This document shows, piece by piece, positions 8,529 through 17,092 of a DNA stretch of 64,000 nt. Position numbers and translations under genes: made by a program. This stretch comes from Chitinophagaceae bacterium. GTDB taxonomy: Bacteria; Bacteroidota; Bacteroidia; Chitinophagales; Chitinophagaceae. The notes beneath the pieces were generated by a model. That model saw nothing but the letters and a program-made list of their open reading frames with translations. It was not told the origin of the DNA and ran no database searches. The stretch's first letter is position 1. Every line of letters begins with the position of its first letter. The stretch spans positions 1-64,000 of the forward strand of contig JADLCD010000147.1 of NCBI GenBank assembly GCA_020847395.1, written 5' to 3'.

Positions 8529-9691
8529 TGAAAAAGGCAGCCAACATATCGCGGTTACAATATTCTATTATAACCCTTTTATTTTTATTTTCAGTTACAT
8601 GCAAAGAAAAATATGCATTACCTGAAACGCTCACCGCTAAAAACTATCTTGTTGTAGAAGGATATATTAATGGAGGGAATGACTCAACATTTATACGCCT
8701 GAGCAGAACAGTAAGCAGTGAAGATACCACAAGAATCAAAAATGAAGGCAATGCTATAGTATATATAGAAGGTAAAGGGGGAAATGTTTTTTATTTGAAT
8801 GAAATAAGTGTTGGCACATATGCAGCCGGGCCTTTACCTCTTGATCAAACCCAGCAATACAGGCTTAATATATCAACCAGCAATGGCAAATCATATTTAT
8901 CTGACTATGTAGATATTAAACAAACGCCTGCTATTGACAGCATCAGTTGGGTAAGAACATCTAATGGCGTTCAGATATATGCCAACACACACGACGATCA
9001 AAACAACACAAAATATTATGCCTGGAACTATCATGAAACATGGGAGTTCTATTCTGCTTTTTATTCCAACTGGGAATATACCGGCAGCCCAGACCCGGAT
9101 AGTGTAATGATAAGAAGAACCAATGGAGATTCATTATATCGTTGCTGGCAATCAAACATATCTACCGAAATTATTGTAGGCTCAACAGCAAAGCTCAGCC
9201 AGGATATTATGTACCTGTACCCGCTTATATTTATTCCTGAGGATTCGTGGAAACTTGAAAAGAGATATAGTGTGCTTGTAAAACAACGGGCATTGAGCAA
9301 AGGCGCATACGAATATCTTGAGAATATGAAAAAGAATTCAGAGCAACTGGGTTCCATATTTGACCCGCAACCTTCCACAAGCACCGGCAATGTTCACAAT
9401 GTGGATGATGCGCAGGAAATAGTGCTGGGATATGTATACAGCAGTACCTCCGTTGAAAAAAGAATATTTATCACACGTTCGCAGGTGCCGGATTGGAAAT
9501 ATCGTTTTGGTTGCGAAGAGGTTTCTATAAAGAACGATCTTGATAGTTTGGCTGATGCTTTTGGAGGAAATGCATATTTACCTACCTCGGAAGAAGGTAA
9601 TGGACGTTTTATTTCAAGATATAAAGGGGCTTCTGAATACTGTGTAGATTGCAGGTTGAGAGGCATGCATGAAAGACCTGATTTTTGGTAA
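8528..9691 (+). CDS. DUF4249 family lipoprotein
   Basis: The 387-residue product matches DUF4249: a lipoprotein-type N-terminus (FSVTC), an early LVVEGYINGG segment, the middle block NTKYYAWNYHETWEF, and the C-terminal signature EYCVDCRLRG with its two cysteines. Members sit next to STN/plug TonB receptors in Bacteroidota and are thought to be surface or periplasmic partners of the receptor. The gene begins at an ATG that shares one base with the receptor's stop (TGATG, 8526-8530), so translational coupling is likely. An upstream TTG in the same frame is less likely as start. Confidence 0.8.
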   Translation: MKKAANISRLQYSIITLLFLFSVTCKEKYALPETLTAKNYLVVEGYINGGNDSTFIRLSRTVSSEDTTRIKNEGNAIVYIEGKGGNVFYLNEISVGTYAAGPLPLDQTQQYRLNISTSNGKSYLSDYVDIKQTPAIDSISWVRTSNGVQIYANTHDDQNNTKYYAWNYHETWEFYSAFYSNWEYTGSPDPDSVMIRRTNGDSLYRCWQSNISTEIIVGSTAKLSQDIMYLYPLIFIPEDSWKLEKRYSVLVKQRALSKGAYEYLENMKKNSEQLGSIFDPQPSTSTGNVHNVDDAQEIVLGYVYSSTSVEKRIFITRSQVPDWKYRFGCEEVSIKNDLDSLADAFGGNAYLPTSEEGNGRFISRYKGASEYCVDCRLRGMHERPDFW

Positions 9692-9718
9692 TAAATATCA
9701 TAATTGAACAATCATATA

Positions 9719-12118
9719 ATGCAGGGAAAAAGACATTTCAAATATCTCCTGTTTTGCCTTTGCTTTTTTTTTGAGGGAGCTTTGGCGCAGGGAGATTTTG
9801 CCGATATCATCAGGCAACAATTTAATCAGTATAACCAGCAAACATTTACTGAAAAAATATATTTGCATACCGATAGAAATTTCTACGTAGCAGGTGAGAT
9901 AATCTGGTTTAAAATATATATTACTGATGGCGTAAAAAACAACCTGAGTAACCTGAGCAAAATTGCATACACGGAGCTTCTTGATAAAAACAATAATGTA
10001 TTGCTGCAAACCAAAAACAATATAACAGGGGGAACAGGCAATGGCTCGTTTTACCTGCCGGCAAATATTCCTTCAGGTAATTATACAATAAGATGCTATA
10101 CAAACTGGATGAAAAATTTTGACGCATCTTTCTTTTTTGAAGGCGCTGTTTCAATTGTAAACACTACCTCTTCCGGAATGCAAACAATGCCTGATACTAT
10201 ACCTTTTTATGATATAAACTTTTTTCCTGAAGGCGGAAATCTTGTACAGGAAACAGAAAATAATATCGGCTTCAAAATAGTAGATAAAAATGGTATAGGA
10301 ATAAATAAATGCACCGGCATTATAACTGATGGAAATGATTCCATTGTACTTTTTGTGCCTCAGCATGCCGGCATAGGAACTTTTTTGTTTACCCCTTTAA
10401 AAGAACATGTTTATACAGCGCATATTATAGATGCATTGGGAAAAGAAATTTTAAGAAAACCCATTCCGGCTGCATCTGAAGGTTTGGCAATGCGATTAGC
10501 CGTAACATCTACCGGTAAAATAACAATTACTATTAAATCTGCGCCGGGTAACCAGGAAAATGGAAAAGCGTTGTATTTATTTGCGCATACAAGAGGTGTT
10601 ATTAAATCTATACAAAAAACTTTGCTGCAACCAGGCACAACACAATTTATTGTAGAGGAGAGCAAATTAAATGATGGCATTACACATTTTACCATATTCA
10701 ACAGCGAGCGCAGGCCTGTTTGTGAAAGATTATATTTTAAACGCCCTTTACAAAAACTTAATATAGGTACTACAGCAGATGCAAAACAATATTCAACCAG
10801 GAAAAAGGCTGTTTTACAAATTCACTCCACTGATGCGGATAATAAATCAGTAGCTGCAAATATGTCTTTGTCTTTATACAGGATTGATGATTTACAGAAA
10901 AAGAAAACAACAGACATATATAGTTACTTATGGTTAAATGCCGACCTTGCCGGCAATATTGAAGATCCTTTATACTACTTTGATAATATAAACGACGCAA
11001 CTACCAAACAATTAGACAACCTGGTGCTTACACATGGATGGAGAAGATTTAAGTGGGATAATATTCAGCAAAATAAAAAACCGCTGTTTGAATTTCTACC
11101 GGAATTTGAAGGACAAATTATTACAGGAAAGATTATAGACAGCTCTACCAAAAAACCATTTCCGGATGCAATAGTTTTTGCTTCAGTGCCTGGCCCTTAT
11201 ACACAATATTACTCTTCACAGTCAGACAACAATGGCAATATAAAATTTTATACAAAAAATATTGTAGGCCCAGGTGAACTGGTATTACAAGCCCAGGAAA
11301 CTGATAAACATTTTTATTCTATTGAAATCAATACTCCCTTTTCAGGGAAATTTACAGAGAACAGGCTAACTGATTTAAATATTTCTCCTGACTTAAAAAG
11401 TGCTTTGGAAACAGTAAGCATCAATGCACAATTGCAAAGAAAGTACGCTGCAGATATGTTGCGAAAATATTATTTACCGGATGTTGACACTTCTACTTTT
11501 TATGGTAAACCCGATGAGCGTTATATGCTTGATGATTATACCCGGTTTACTACCATGGAAGAAGTGCTTCGTGAATATATTCCAGGTGTAATTGTGGGCA
11601 GGGCAAACCGTAAATTTAAACTTACCGTATTTGACGTTCAAAATAAAAGATTATTCAAAGATGCTCCGCTGGTATTATTAGACGGAGTGCCTGTGCAGGA
11701 TGCGGACAAAATAATCAGTTACGATCCTTTGAAAGTGAGGAAGATTGAAGTTGTAACCCGGCGATATTATTATGGGCCATTGGTGTTAGATGGTATTGTA
11801 AATTTTATTACTTACAAAGGAAATTTAGAGGAGTATGAAATGGATCCCCGCTCAGTAATTTTAGATTTTGAAGGCGTACAATTGCAGAGGGAATTTTATA
11901 TGCCCTTTTACGATACTGAAGCGCAAAGAAAAAGCCGGCTTGCTGATTTTAGAAATCTTTTATACTGGAACCCCAATGTAGTTACCAATAAAAATGGTGA
12001 AACACAATTGCAGTTCTATACCAGTGATATGAAAGGCAAATATATAGGAGTGATTGAAGGTATTACCCCGGATGGAAAAGCAGGAAGAAGCACATTCAGT
12101 CTTGAGGTGACGCAATAA
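9719..12118 (+). CDS. MG2-domain protein with plug-like domain, no barrel
   Basis: The 799-residue secreted protein starts with a signal peptide (to about residue 24). An MG2-like alpha-2-macroglobulin repeat follows near 35-135 (KIYLHTDRNFYVAGEIIWF). Further beta-sandwich repeats lead to a carboxypeptidase-regulatory-like domain near 460-555 (GQIITGKIIDSSTKKPF). A TonB-plug-like segment lies near 610-705 (LLDGVPVQDADKI). The C-terminal LYWNPNV...FYTSD block is typical of this Bacteroidota family. There is no beta-barrel after the plug, so it is not itself a receptor; it probably works at the cell surface with the receptor and DUF4249 protein encoded just upstream. I chose the ATG at 9719; an in-frame ATG at 9704 is possible. 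Confidence 0.7.
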   Translation: MQGKRHFKYLLFCLCFFFEGALAQGDFADIIRQQFNQYNQQTFTEKIYLHTDRNFYVAGEIIWFKIYITDGVKNNLSNLSKIAYTELLDKNNNVLLQTKNNITGGTGNGSFYLPANIPSGNYTIRCYTNWMKNFDASFFFEGAVSIVNTTSSGMQTMPDTIPFYDINFFPEGGNLVQETENNIGFKIVDKNGIGINKCTGIITDGNDSIVLFVPQHAGIGTFLFTPLKEHVYTAHIIDALGKEILRKPIPAASEGLAMRLAVTSTGKITITIKSAPGNQENGKALYLFAHTRGVIKSIQKTLLQPGTTQFIVEESKLNDGITHFTIFNSERRPVCERLYFKRPLQKLNIGTTADAKQYSTRKKAVLQIHSTDADNKSVAANMSLSLYRIDDLQKKKTTDIYSYLWLNADLAGNIEDPLYYFDNINDATTKQLDNLVLTHGWRRFKWDNIQQNKKPLFEFLPEFEGQIITGKIIDSSTKKPFPDAIVFASVPGPYTQYYSSQSDNNGNIKFYTKNIVGPGELVLQAQETDKHFYSIEINTPFSGKFTENRLTDLNISPDLKSALETVSINAQLQRKYAADMLRKYYLPDVDTSTFYGKPDERYMLDDYTRFTTMEEVLREYIPGVIVGRANRKFKLTVFDVQNKRLFKDAPLVLLDGVPVQDADKIISYDPLKVRKIEVVTRRYYYGPLVLDGIVNFITYKGNLEEYEMDPRSVILDFEGVQLQREFYMPFYDTEAQRKSRLADFRNLLYWNPNVVTNKNGETQLQFYTSDMKGKYIGVIEGITPDGKAGRSTFSLEVTQ

Positions 12119-12147
12119 GAAAAGGTAGAAGATATAAAGTAGAAGAT

Positions 12148-12173
12148 GTAGGGTATAAGGCCTTACACCCTAC
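12148..12173. repeat. 26-bp near-palindrome in A/G-rich spacer
   Basis: Arms of 13 bp (12148-12160 and 12161-12173) pair with one mismatch and no loop. It lies in a purine-rich, telomere-like spacer (aagtagaagatgtaggg, then repeated accctac) between an operon end and the DUF92 gene. A transcription end is possible, but there is no T-run. Confidence 0.5.
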
Positions 12174-12200
12174 ACCCTACACCTTAAACCTTAAATACAG

Positions 12201-12914
12201 ATGTCTTTTGAAGTATCAATATTAGTGGCAATAATCATTACAGGCGCTGTATTGTCTGTTGTATTCAATAAGCTTACGCTCTTTGCAGGCTTTACCGGTT
12301 GTGTGATCGCTGCGCTCATTTTTGCGGGCAGCGGTTATACAGGCATAGTAATAATGACTGCTTTTTTTGTATGCGGCGTTATTGTAACGGGCTGGAAATC
12401 TTCTCAAAAATTAAAGAGTGGGTTAGCCGAAAATAAAACCGGTACCCGCGCTGCCAGCCAGGTTTTAGCCAATGCTGCTGCACCGGCGCTTGCAGGAGTT
12501 TTATTTTTATTGAATGTTCTTTCTTATCCCTTAGCAACATTAATCATCGCAGCCTGTTTCTCTTCAGCAATTGCTGACACAGCATCATCCGAGATGGGAA
12601 ATGTTTACGGCAAAAAATATTACAATATACTTACCTTAAAAAAAGATAAACGGGGATTAAATGGTGTTGTAAGTATAGAAGGTTTTTTATTTGGCTTAGG
12701 CGGTAGTGTACTCATTGCTGCCATATATAGCTATACTTACGGATGGAATATAAATGCATTAATCATTATTGCCTGCGGCACAGCAGGCAATATACTCGAC
12801 TCTGTTTTAGGTGCTACATTAGAAAGAAAAAATCTATTAAGCAATAATGCCGTTAATTTTCTCAATACAGCTTTTGCCGGAATATTAGCGGCGGTAATAT
12901 ATATGGTCTGGTAG
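12201..12914 (+). CDS. DUF92 family integral membrane protein
   Basis: The 237-residue protein is almost entirely hydrophobic, with six or more membrane segments. It has the DUF92 landmarks KTGTRAASQVLANA near 75-88, ADTASSEMG near 122-130, LKKDKRGLNGVVSIEG near 142-157 and GNILDSVLGATLE near 194-206. The family is related to the VTE5/SEC59-like polyprenol kinases (phytol or farnesyl-phosphate kinase), so a lipid-alcohol phosphorylation role is possible but not shown here. It appears monocistronic; its neighbours give no functional hint. Confidence 0.8.
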   Translation: MSFEVSILVAIIITGAVLSVVFNKLTLFAGFTGCVIAALIFAGSGYTGIVIMTAFFVCGVIVTGWKSSQKLKSGLAENKTGTRAASQVLANAAAPALAGVLFLLNVLSYPLATLIIAACFSSAIADTASSEMGNVYGKKYYNILTLKKDKRGLNGVVSIEGFLFGLGGSVLIAAIYSYTYGWNINALIIIACGTAGNILDSVLGATLERKNLLSNNAVNFLNTAFAGILAAVIYMVW

Positions 12915-13047
12915 CTAAAAAATATCTATCGCTGGTTTCAGGATACAAGTTACAAGTTTCAGGTTGCCGGTTTAAAATACGATCCCATTGTGAAACTTTG
13001 TGCCTTTGTGTCTTTGTGGTTCAAACATCTCCGTGATTCACCGTCTC
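12915..13047. other. Spacer with degenerate repeat-like text
   Basis: No gene fits between the two converging genes. The spacer contains caagttacaagtttcagg-type direct repetition and a run of TTTGTG units (tttgtgcctttgtgtctttg, 12999-13018). Such low-complexity text is common between genes in this phylum. No clear terminator. Confidence 0.4.
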
Positions 13048-15279
13048 CTATTCTATCATCTTCAAATACCTTCCCATCCAATAAGGCAGCAACCAAAAAA
13101 CCGGTTCACGCTCCGTATTGGTTTGCCCGTTAATGGCTGTCCATGGGTTTTTATCCCAACGTACAGCGGCGCGTATACTTGCAGGCGGTAATTCACTTAC
13201 CTGCAAATCATCCAGCACAGGCGAGTGTACCATTTGTACATCCTCTCTTATAGAATGATTAATGCCCCAGTTTATTAAATCGAGCGGTGTATCTTTTAAA
13301 AATTCAATAGATGCCGGTAATTCAACTTTTTTATTGGCAGCATAACTATAAAAGAAATTAATCAACGGATTTTTATCATCCTTTCTTGCCAGCATCCAGC
13401 TATCAAAATGAGATTGATAAAACTTTAGTAATTCCGGATCTTTTTCACAATGCAGCAGGATGGGATATAAATACATTTGCAGCACCACGTCAAAATAAAT
13501 AAACCATGCAGGATTTTGTTGCTGTATTTTTTTCATATTCTCCAGGTAATGTTCTTCATTAATCAGGCGCAGATAATGTTGCTGGTATGTAGCATTGCCT
13601 GTCATGTAATATGCCAGCTTTAAAAAGCTAAGCATTTCCATGGAATTTTGATTCCTGTCAGGCATCCATTCAGGATCACGATTAAGATTATCCGGACTCC
13701 ACACACTCCAACGGGTATGCGTGCCGTCTATATCAATCATATTGAAATTGTTCCTGATTAAATGATCAACAAGTTTTGCCACATGCTTTGCTACAACCTG
13801 TTTTTCTTTTTTATCTGCTACCAGTTCATAATAAAAAAAATAGCTCATCATATGACCGCACCATTCATCGCTGCTGGTATCGCCTTTCCACAACCATTTG
13901 CCATCTTTAGATTTACGCCAGCGATTTTCAACAGGTTTAAACCGGGGTTCTTTTACCAGCTCATCAGCTAATTCTTTTTCTGTATACTCCACATTTTTAT
14001 CATGCACATTATCTCCCCATGACGCAGGCACAATGGTACGTGCAAAAAAGCCATCGGTTCCTGTTATTTCCTGCAACAGTTTTAAAAAATCAAACATCCT
14101 TTTTGCTTTCTCTTTTGCATCGCTGCTTTTGGTAACCGCATAGCGAAAACATTCCATAGCAAGATAATTGCCGCCATACTCGCCGTCATTATCATCATCT
14201 TCAGGTTCCCATTTCGATAAGTCATTAATATCAGGAAAACGGCATTGTCCAACAATCCACGGTTCACGAACATGGCGCTGCATAGTAACACTATAAAAAT
14301 ATTTTTCTTTTTCTGCAAGTGTCATCTGTTTACTATGAATAGCACTTACGCCTCCCTGTGTAGCAATCCATGCTGTACCTTCTTTATCAAAAACAACCTG
14401 GTTTACTTTATCATTCAGCAGCCACCGGCGGCTAAAAAGGAGTGATTTATTTCCGCCTGCATGAAAACGCACAACACCTACATCCGTACCAATCCAAACC
14501 GAACTATCCGGCGCAACAGTAATGCAATTCACGTATTGGGAAGGCAAACCATCTGCCGTTCTCAATGCTTTCTTTTTATGATAATCATTCAAAATTGTTA
14601 TACCACCCAACCCTCCTGCCCAAACATCATTATTCTTTACAGCTACTCCTTTTATGTAAGCGCTGATTAAATGCGAAGTATCGAAAAAATATTTCAGCGA
14701 ATCGGGTGTGTAATGATATAAACCAACATCAGTACCAATCCACACTCCTGCCTTTCCATCATAAATTGCGGATCGCACAGACTTTACAACAGGAATATTT
14801 TTTTTAACTGACCCTGCTGAACTGCATAACCATATATCTTTCGGACCAAAAGCATATATGCCCTCTTTCGCGATACATAAAACAGCGATCGGGCCTTGTG
14901 CATCCACTTTCTTTTTAAAAACATTATGCTCATAGTGAAAAACGCCCTTCCATGTTCCTGCCCAAAGTCCGGATATGGCATCATATAACAGCGTATACGC
15001 AGGTCCATCTTCCAGCCCTTCGGTTATTTTTTCCCAAACAGATGCATTGATATGCTTTTTAAAAATCCCTTCTGAGGTTGCTATCCAAATATTAGATTGA
15101 TCATCGATAGTAATATTTCTGATGTTTGCATCCTTCAAGCCTTTGGGAAAATGAGGGATATGATATTCTTGTGTAAAAGGAATATCTGCTATACTTGCGG
15201 GAGTGTAGGTTAATTGGGCGTTGATACTTTTAATACATATGCATAAAAAACAAACCAGAAGGATTGACGATCGTAACAT
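13048..15279 (-). CDS. Secreted propeller protein with hydrolase-like C-terminal half
   Basis: The 743-residue product has a signal peptide (1-22). An N-terminal beta-propeller (about 30-330) consists of 'two-component regulator propeller' repeats (SNIWIATSEGIFK, AGVWIGTDVGLYH, SSVWIGTDVGVVR, GTAWIATQGGVSA). The C-terminal half (about 340-743) is helix-rich with many aromatic and acidic residues (WEPEDDDNDGEYGGNYLA, SSDEWCGHMMSYFFYYELV, WSVWSPDNLNRDP), which suggests an (alpha/alpha) toroid of the glycosidase/lyase kind. I cannot name a GH or PL family. Propellers of this type usually sit on hybrid histidine kinases, so the fusion is unusual. It follows susD on the same strand but past a terminator. 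I chose the ATG at 15279, which gives the signal peptide. Confidence 0.6.
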   Translation of the reverse strand: MLRSSILLVCFLCICIKSINAQLTYTPASIADIPFTQEYHIPHFPKGLKDANIRNITIDDQSNIWIATSEGIFKKHINASVWEKITEGLEDGPAYTLLYDAISGLWAGTWKGVFHYEHNVFKKKVDAQGPIAVLCIAKEGIYAFGPKDIWLCSSAGSVKKNIPVVKSVRSAIYDGKAGVWIGTDVGLYHYTPDSLKYFFDTSHLISAYIKGVAVKNNDVWAGGLGGITILNDYHKKKALRTADGLPSQYVNCITVAPDSSVWIGTDVGVVRFHAGGNKSLLFSRRWLLNDKVNQVVFDKEGTAWIATQGGVSAIHSKQMTLAEKEKYFYSVTMQRHVREPWIVGQCRFPDINDLSKWEPEDDDNDGEYGGNYLAMECFRYAVTKSSDAKEKAKRMFDFLKLLQEITGTDGFFARTIVPASWGDNVHDKNVEYTEKELADELVKEPRFKPVENRWRKSKDGKWLWKGDTSSDEWCGHMMSYFFYYELVADKKEKQVVAKHVAKLVDHLIRNNFNMIDIDGTHTRWSVWSPDNLNRDPEWMPDRNQNSMEMLSFLKLAYYMTGNATYQQHYLRLINEEHYLENMKKIQQQNPAWFIYFDVVLQMYLYPILLHCEKDPELLKFYQSHFDSWMLARKDDKNPLINFFYSYAANKKVELPASIEFLKDTPLDLINWGINHSIREDVQMVHSPVLDDLQVSELPPASIRAAVRWDKNPWTAINGQTNTEREPVFWLLPYWMGRYLKMIE

Positions 15280-15340
15280 AAGGTAGTTTGAGATTTGATT
15301 TGTTAGCTTGAATGGCCAGCTAACGTTAATGAATAACCAC

Positions 15341-15384
15341 AAAAAAACCTGTGAGATTGCATAAACAGCAAGCCTCACAGGTTT
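15341..15384 (-). terminator. Rho-independent terminator after susD
   Basis: Read on the minus strand, perfect 11-bp arms (aaacctgtgag and its complement; plus-strand 15345-15355 and 15374-15384) with an 18-nt loop are followed by seven T. It lies 21 bp past the susD stop and before the propeller gene. Confidence 0.85.
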
Positions 15385-15405
15385 ATATAAATAATAGCGA
15401 ACTTA

Positions 15406-17058
15406 CTATTGCAATAGCCACATTTTTGAAAACTCTGTGTCTTCAGCAGGAGATAATGTTGCTACACCTGCATCATAAGCATCCTTATTTTGGCCTAACT
15501 CATTACCGGGATAACGGAAACGACTTGGGAACTCATAACTACTTAACCTTCCATTATTAAAAATATTCGGCAACTTAGTTCTGCGTAAATCAAGATATGT
15601 TTCGGCAGATACAAAAAACAAGCCAAGCCATTTCTGATCCGCAATTTTTGCTAATTTCCCGTCAGCAGATGCTGGAAGAGTAATAGAAGACTGCGCTAAA
15701 TAGGTTGTTATATCACTTTCTGATACGCCCCAACGTTCTAAAGAATAGGTAATACCCTTTCTATAATATGCATCAGCATCACCTGTTATCAAACCTTTTG
15801 CTGCTGCCTCTGCTAATATAAATTGCACTTCATCACTATTCATTAACATTGCTTTTAAAAGGGCGTGACTATTTTGCCTGAATAGCTTAGAGAATCTTGA
15901 AACTTTAAAATTACCTACAACGCCGCCTTCATCCGTGTCATAATGACCATTTCCATATTTAAAATCACCAACCATACCGGCTACAAATCCTGCATACACT
16001 TTATTAGAGTCAAGAATATTAGCAGCTTGCGCGGCAATTGCAGTTTTGGACCTGTCAATATATTCCCATTCAGAAGTGTAAGTAAATCCATTAGGATCTG
16101 TTGTCATAAATTCAACACCATTTTGTGCAGGATTACTGGTCCAGGGTTTTTCAACTGGTGCCATCCATACTTTTAAACGTGGGTCGTTGTATGAATATAA
16201 CATATCAACAAGCGTTTTACATGGTCTTCTCTTATCAAACTCTTCATCATCGGGCCAATTATTCAATCCTCCTTTCCAGGAATTTTCAGCAGTTTGTCCT
16301 ACAAATGGAACAGCTGCGTTATCATTGTTATCTGTAAAAACAGGTGTTGCAGATGGGTTAGCAATTATTGCAGCCATCTGAGCGCCTGCATCACTTATTT
16401 TGCCAGATGCACGCATCAGCAAACGTAAGCGTAAAGAATTCGCAAATTTTTGCCACTTAACTTTATCGCCACCAAACATTAAATCATAAGTTGAGGAAAT
16501 CGTCTCCGTACCTTGGCTTATCATTGTATTTGCATCTTCCAATTCTTTTATTATGCCTGTGTAAATATCAGCTTGCTTGTCGTATTTAGGATATAAGATA
16601 CCCTCACGTCCTTTCAATGCTTCGGAATAATAAATATCACCATAATAATCAGTCATGAAAGAAAATAACAAAGCATGAAAAATTGTAAATATTCCTTTGT
16701 GTGTTAATGAACCCCTTTCTTCAGTAAGTGCAATAGATCCATTTACAATTTTCAGTATGTTTACAGCAGAATATAATTCAGTAGCAGGCTGTTTAAATCC
16801 GGAATAATAGTTGTCTCCTCCCTGGAAATTGCGTTCCATGTATTGAACAGCACCGGGAAGTTTACTATTATCATACCCCAATCCCTGGTAAAAAAGAACT
16901 GTTTGCTTAATTACAGACGATAACAGAAAAGGATCGTTAACAGACTCAACAGCGTTCAATTGCTGTTCGCTATCATAACTTCGCAATGCGTCTTTACTGC
17001 ACGATGCAACACCAAGCAGTAAAAAAGCTACACATGTTTTTATTATTATTGATTTCAT
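15406..17058 (-). CDS. SusD/RagB-like nutrient-binding lipoprotein
   Basis: The 550-residue product is a lipoprotein (GVASC, C20) of the SusD/RagB class, closest in appearance to the SusD-like 2 group. Family features are the TPR-type helices in the first half, the MTDYYGDIYYSEAL block, the PKYDKQADIY motif, and the C-terminal QKWLGLFFVSAETYLDLRRT segment. It should lie on the outer-membrane surface as the lid of the SusC-like receptor encoded 34 bp upstream and bind an oligosaccharide. The start at 17058 gives the lipoprotein signal; an in-frame ATG 24 bp upstream adds MITKKHYY. A strong terminator follows the gene. Confidence 0.9.
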   Translation of the reverse strand: MKSIIIKTCVAFLLLGVASCSKDALRSYDSEQQLNAVESVNDPFLLSSVIKQTVLFYQGLGYDNSKLPGAVQYMERNFQGGDNYYSGFKQPATELYSAVNILKIVNGSIALTEERGSLTHKGIFTIFHALLFSFMTDYYGDIYYSEALKGREGILYPKYDKQADIYTGIIKELEDANTMISQGTETISSTYDLMFGGDKVKWQKFANSLRLRLLMRASGKISDAGAQMAAIIANPSATPVFTDNNDNAAVPFVGQTAENSWKGGLNNWPDDEEFDKRRPCKTLVDMLYSYNDPRLKVWMAPVEKPWTSNPAQNGVEFMTTDPNGFTYTSEWEYIDRSKTAIAAQAANILDSNKVYAGFVAGMVGDFKYGNGHYDTDEGGVVGNFKVSRFSKLFRQNSHALLKAMLMNSDEVQFILAEAAAKGLITGDADAYYRKGITYSLERWGVSESDITTYLAQSSITLPASADGKLAKIADQKWLGLFFVSAETYLDLRRTKLPNIFNNGRLSSYEFPSRFRYPGNELGQNKDAYDAGVATLSPAEDTEFSKMWLLQ

Positions 17059-17092
17059 ATAGTAATGTTTTTTTGTAATCACAGATAAGAAT

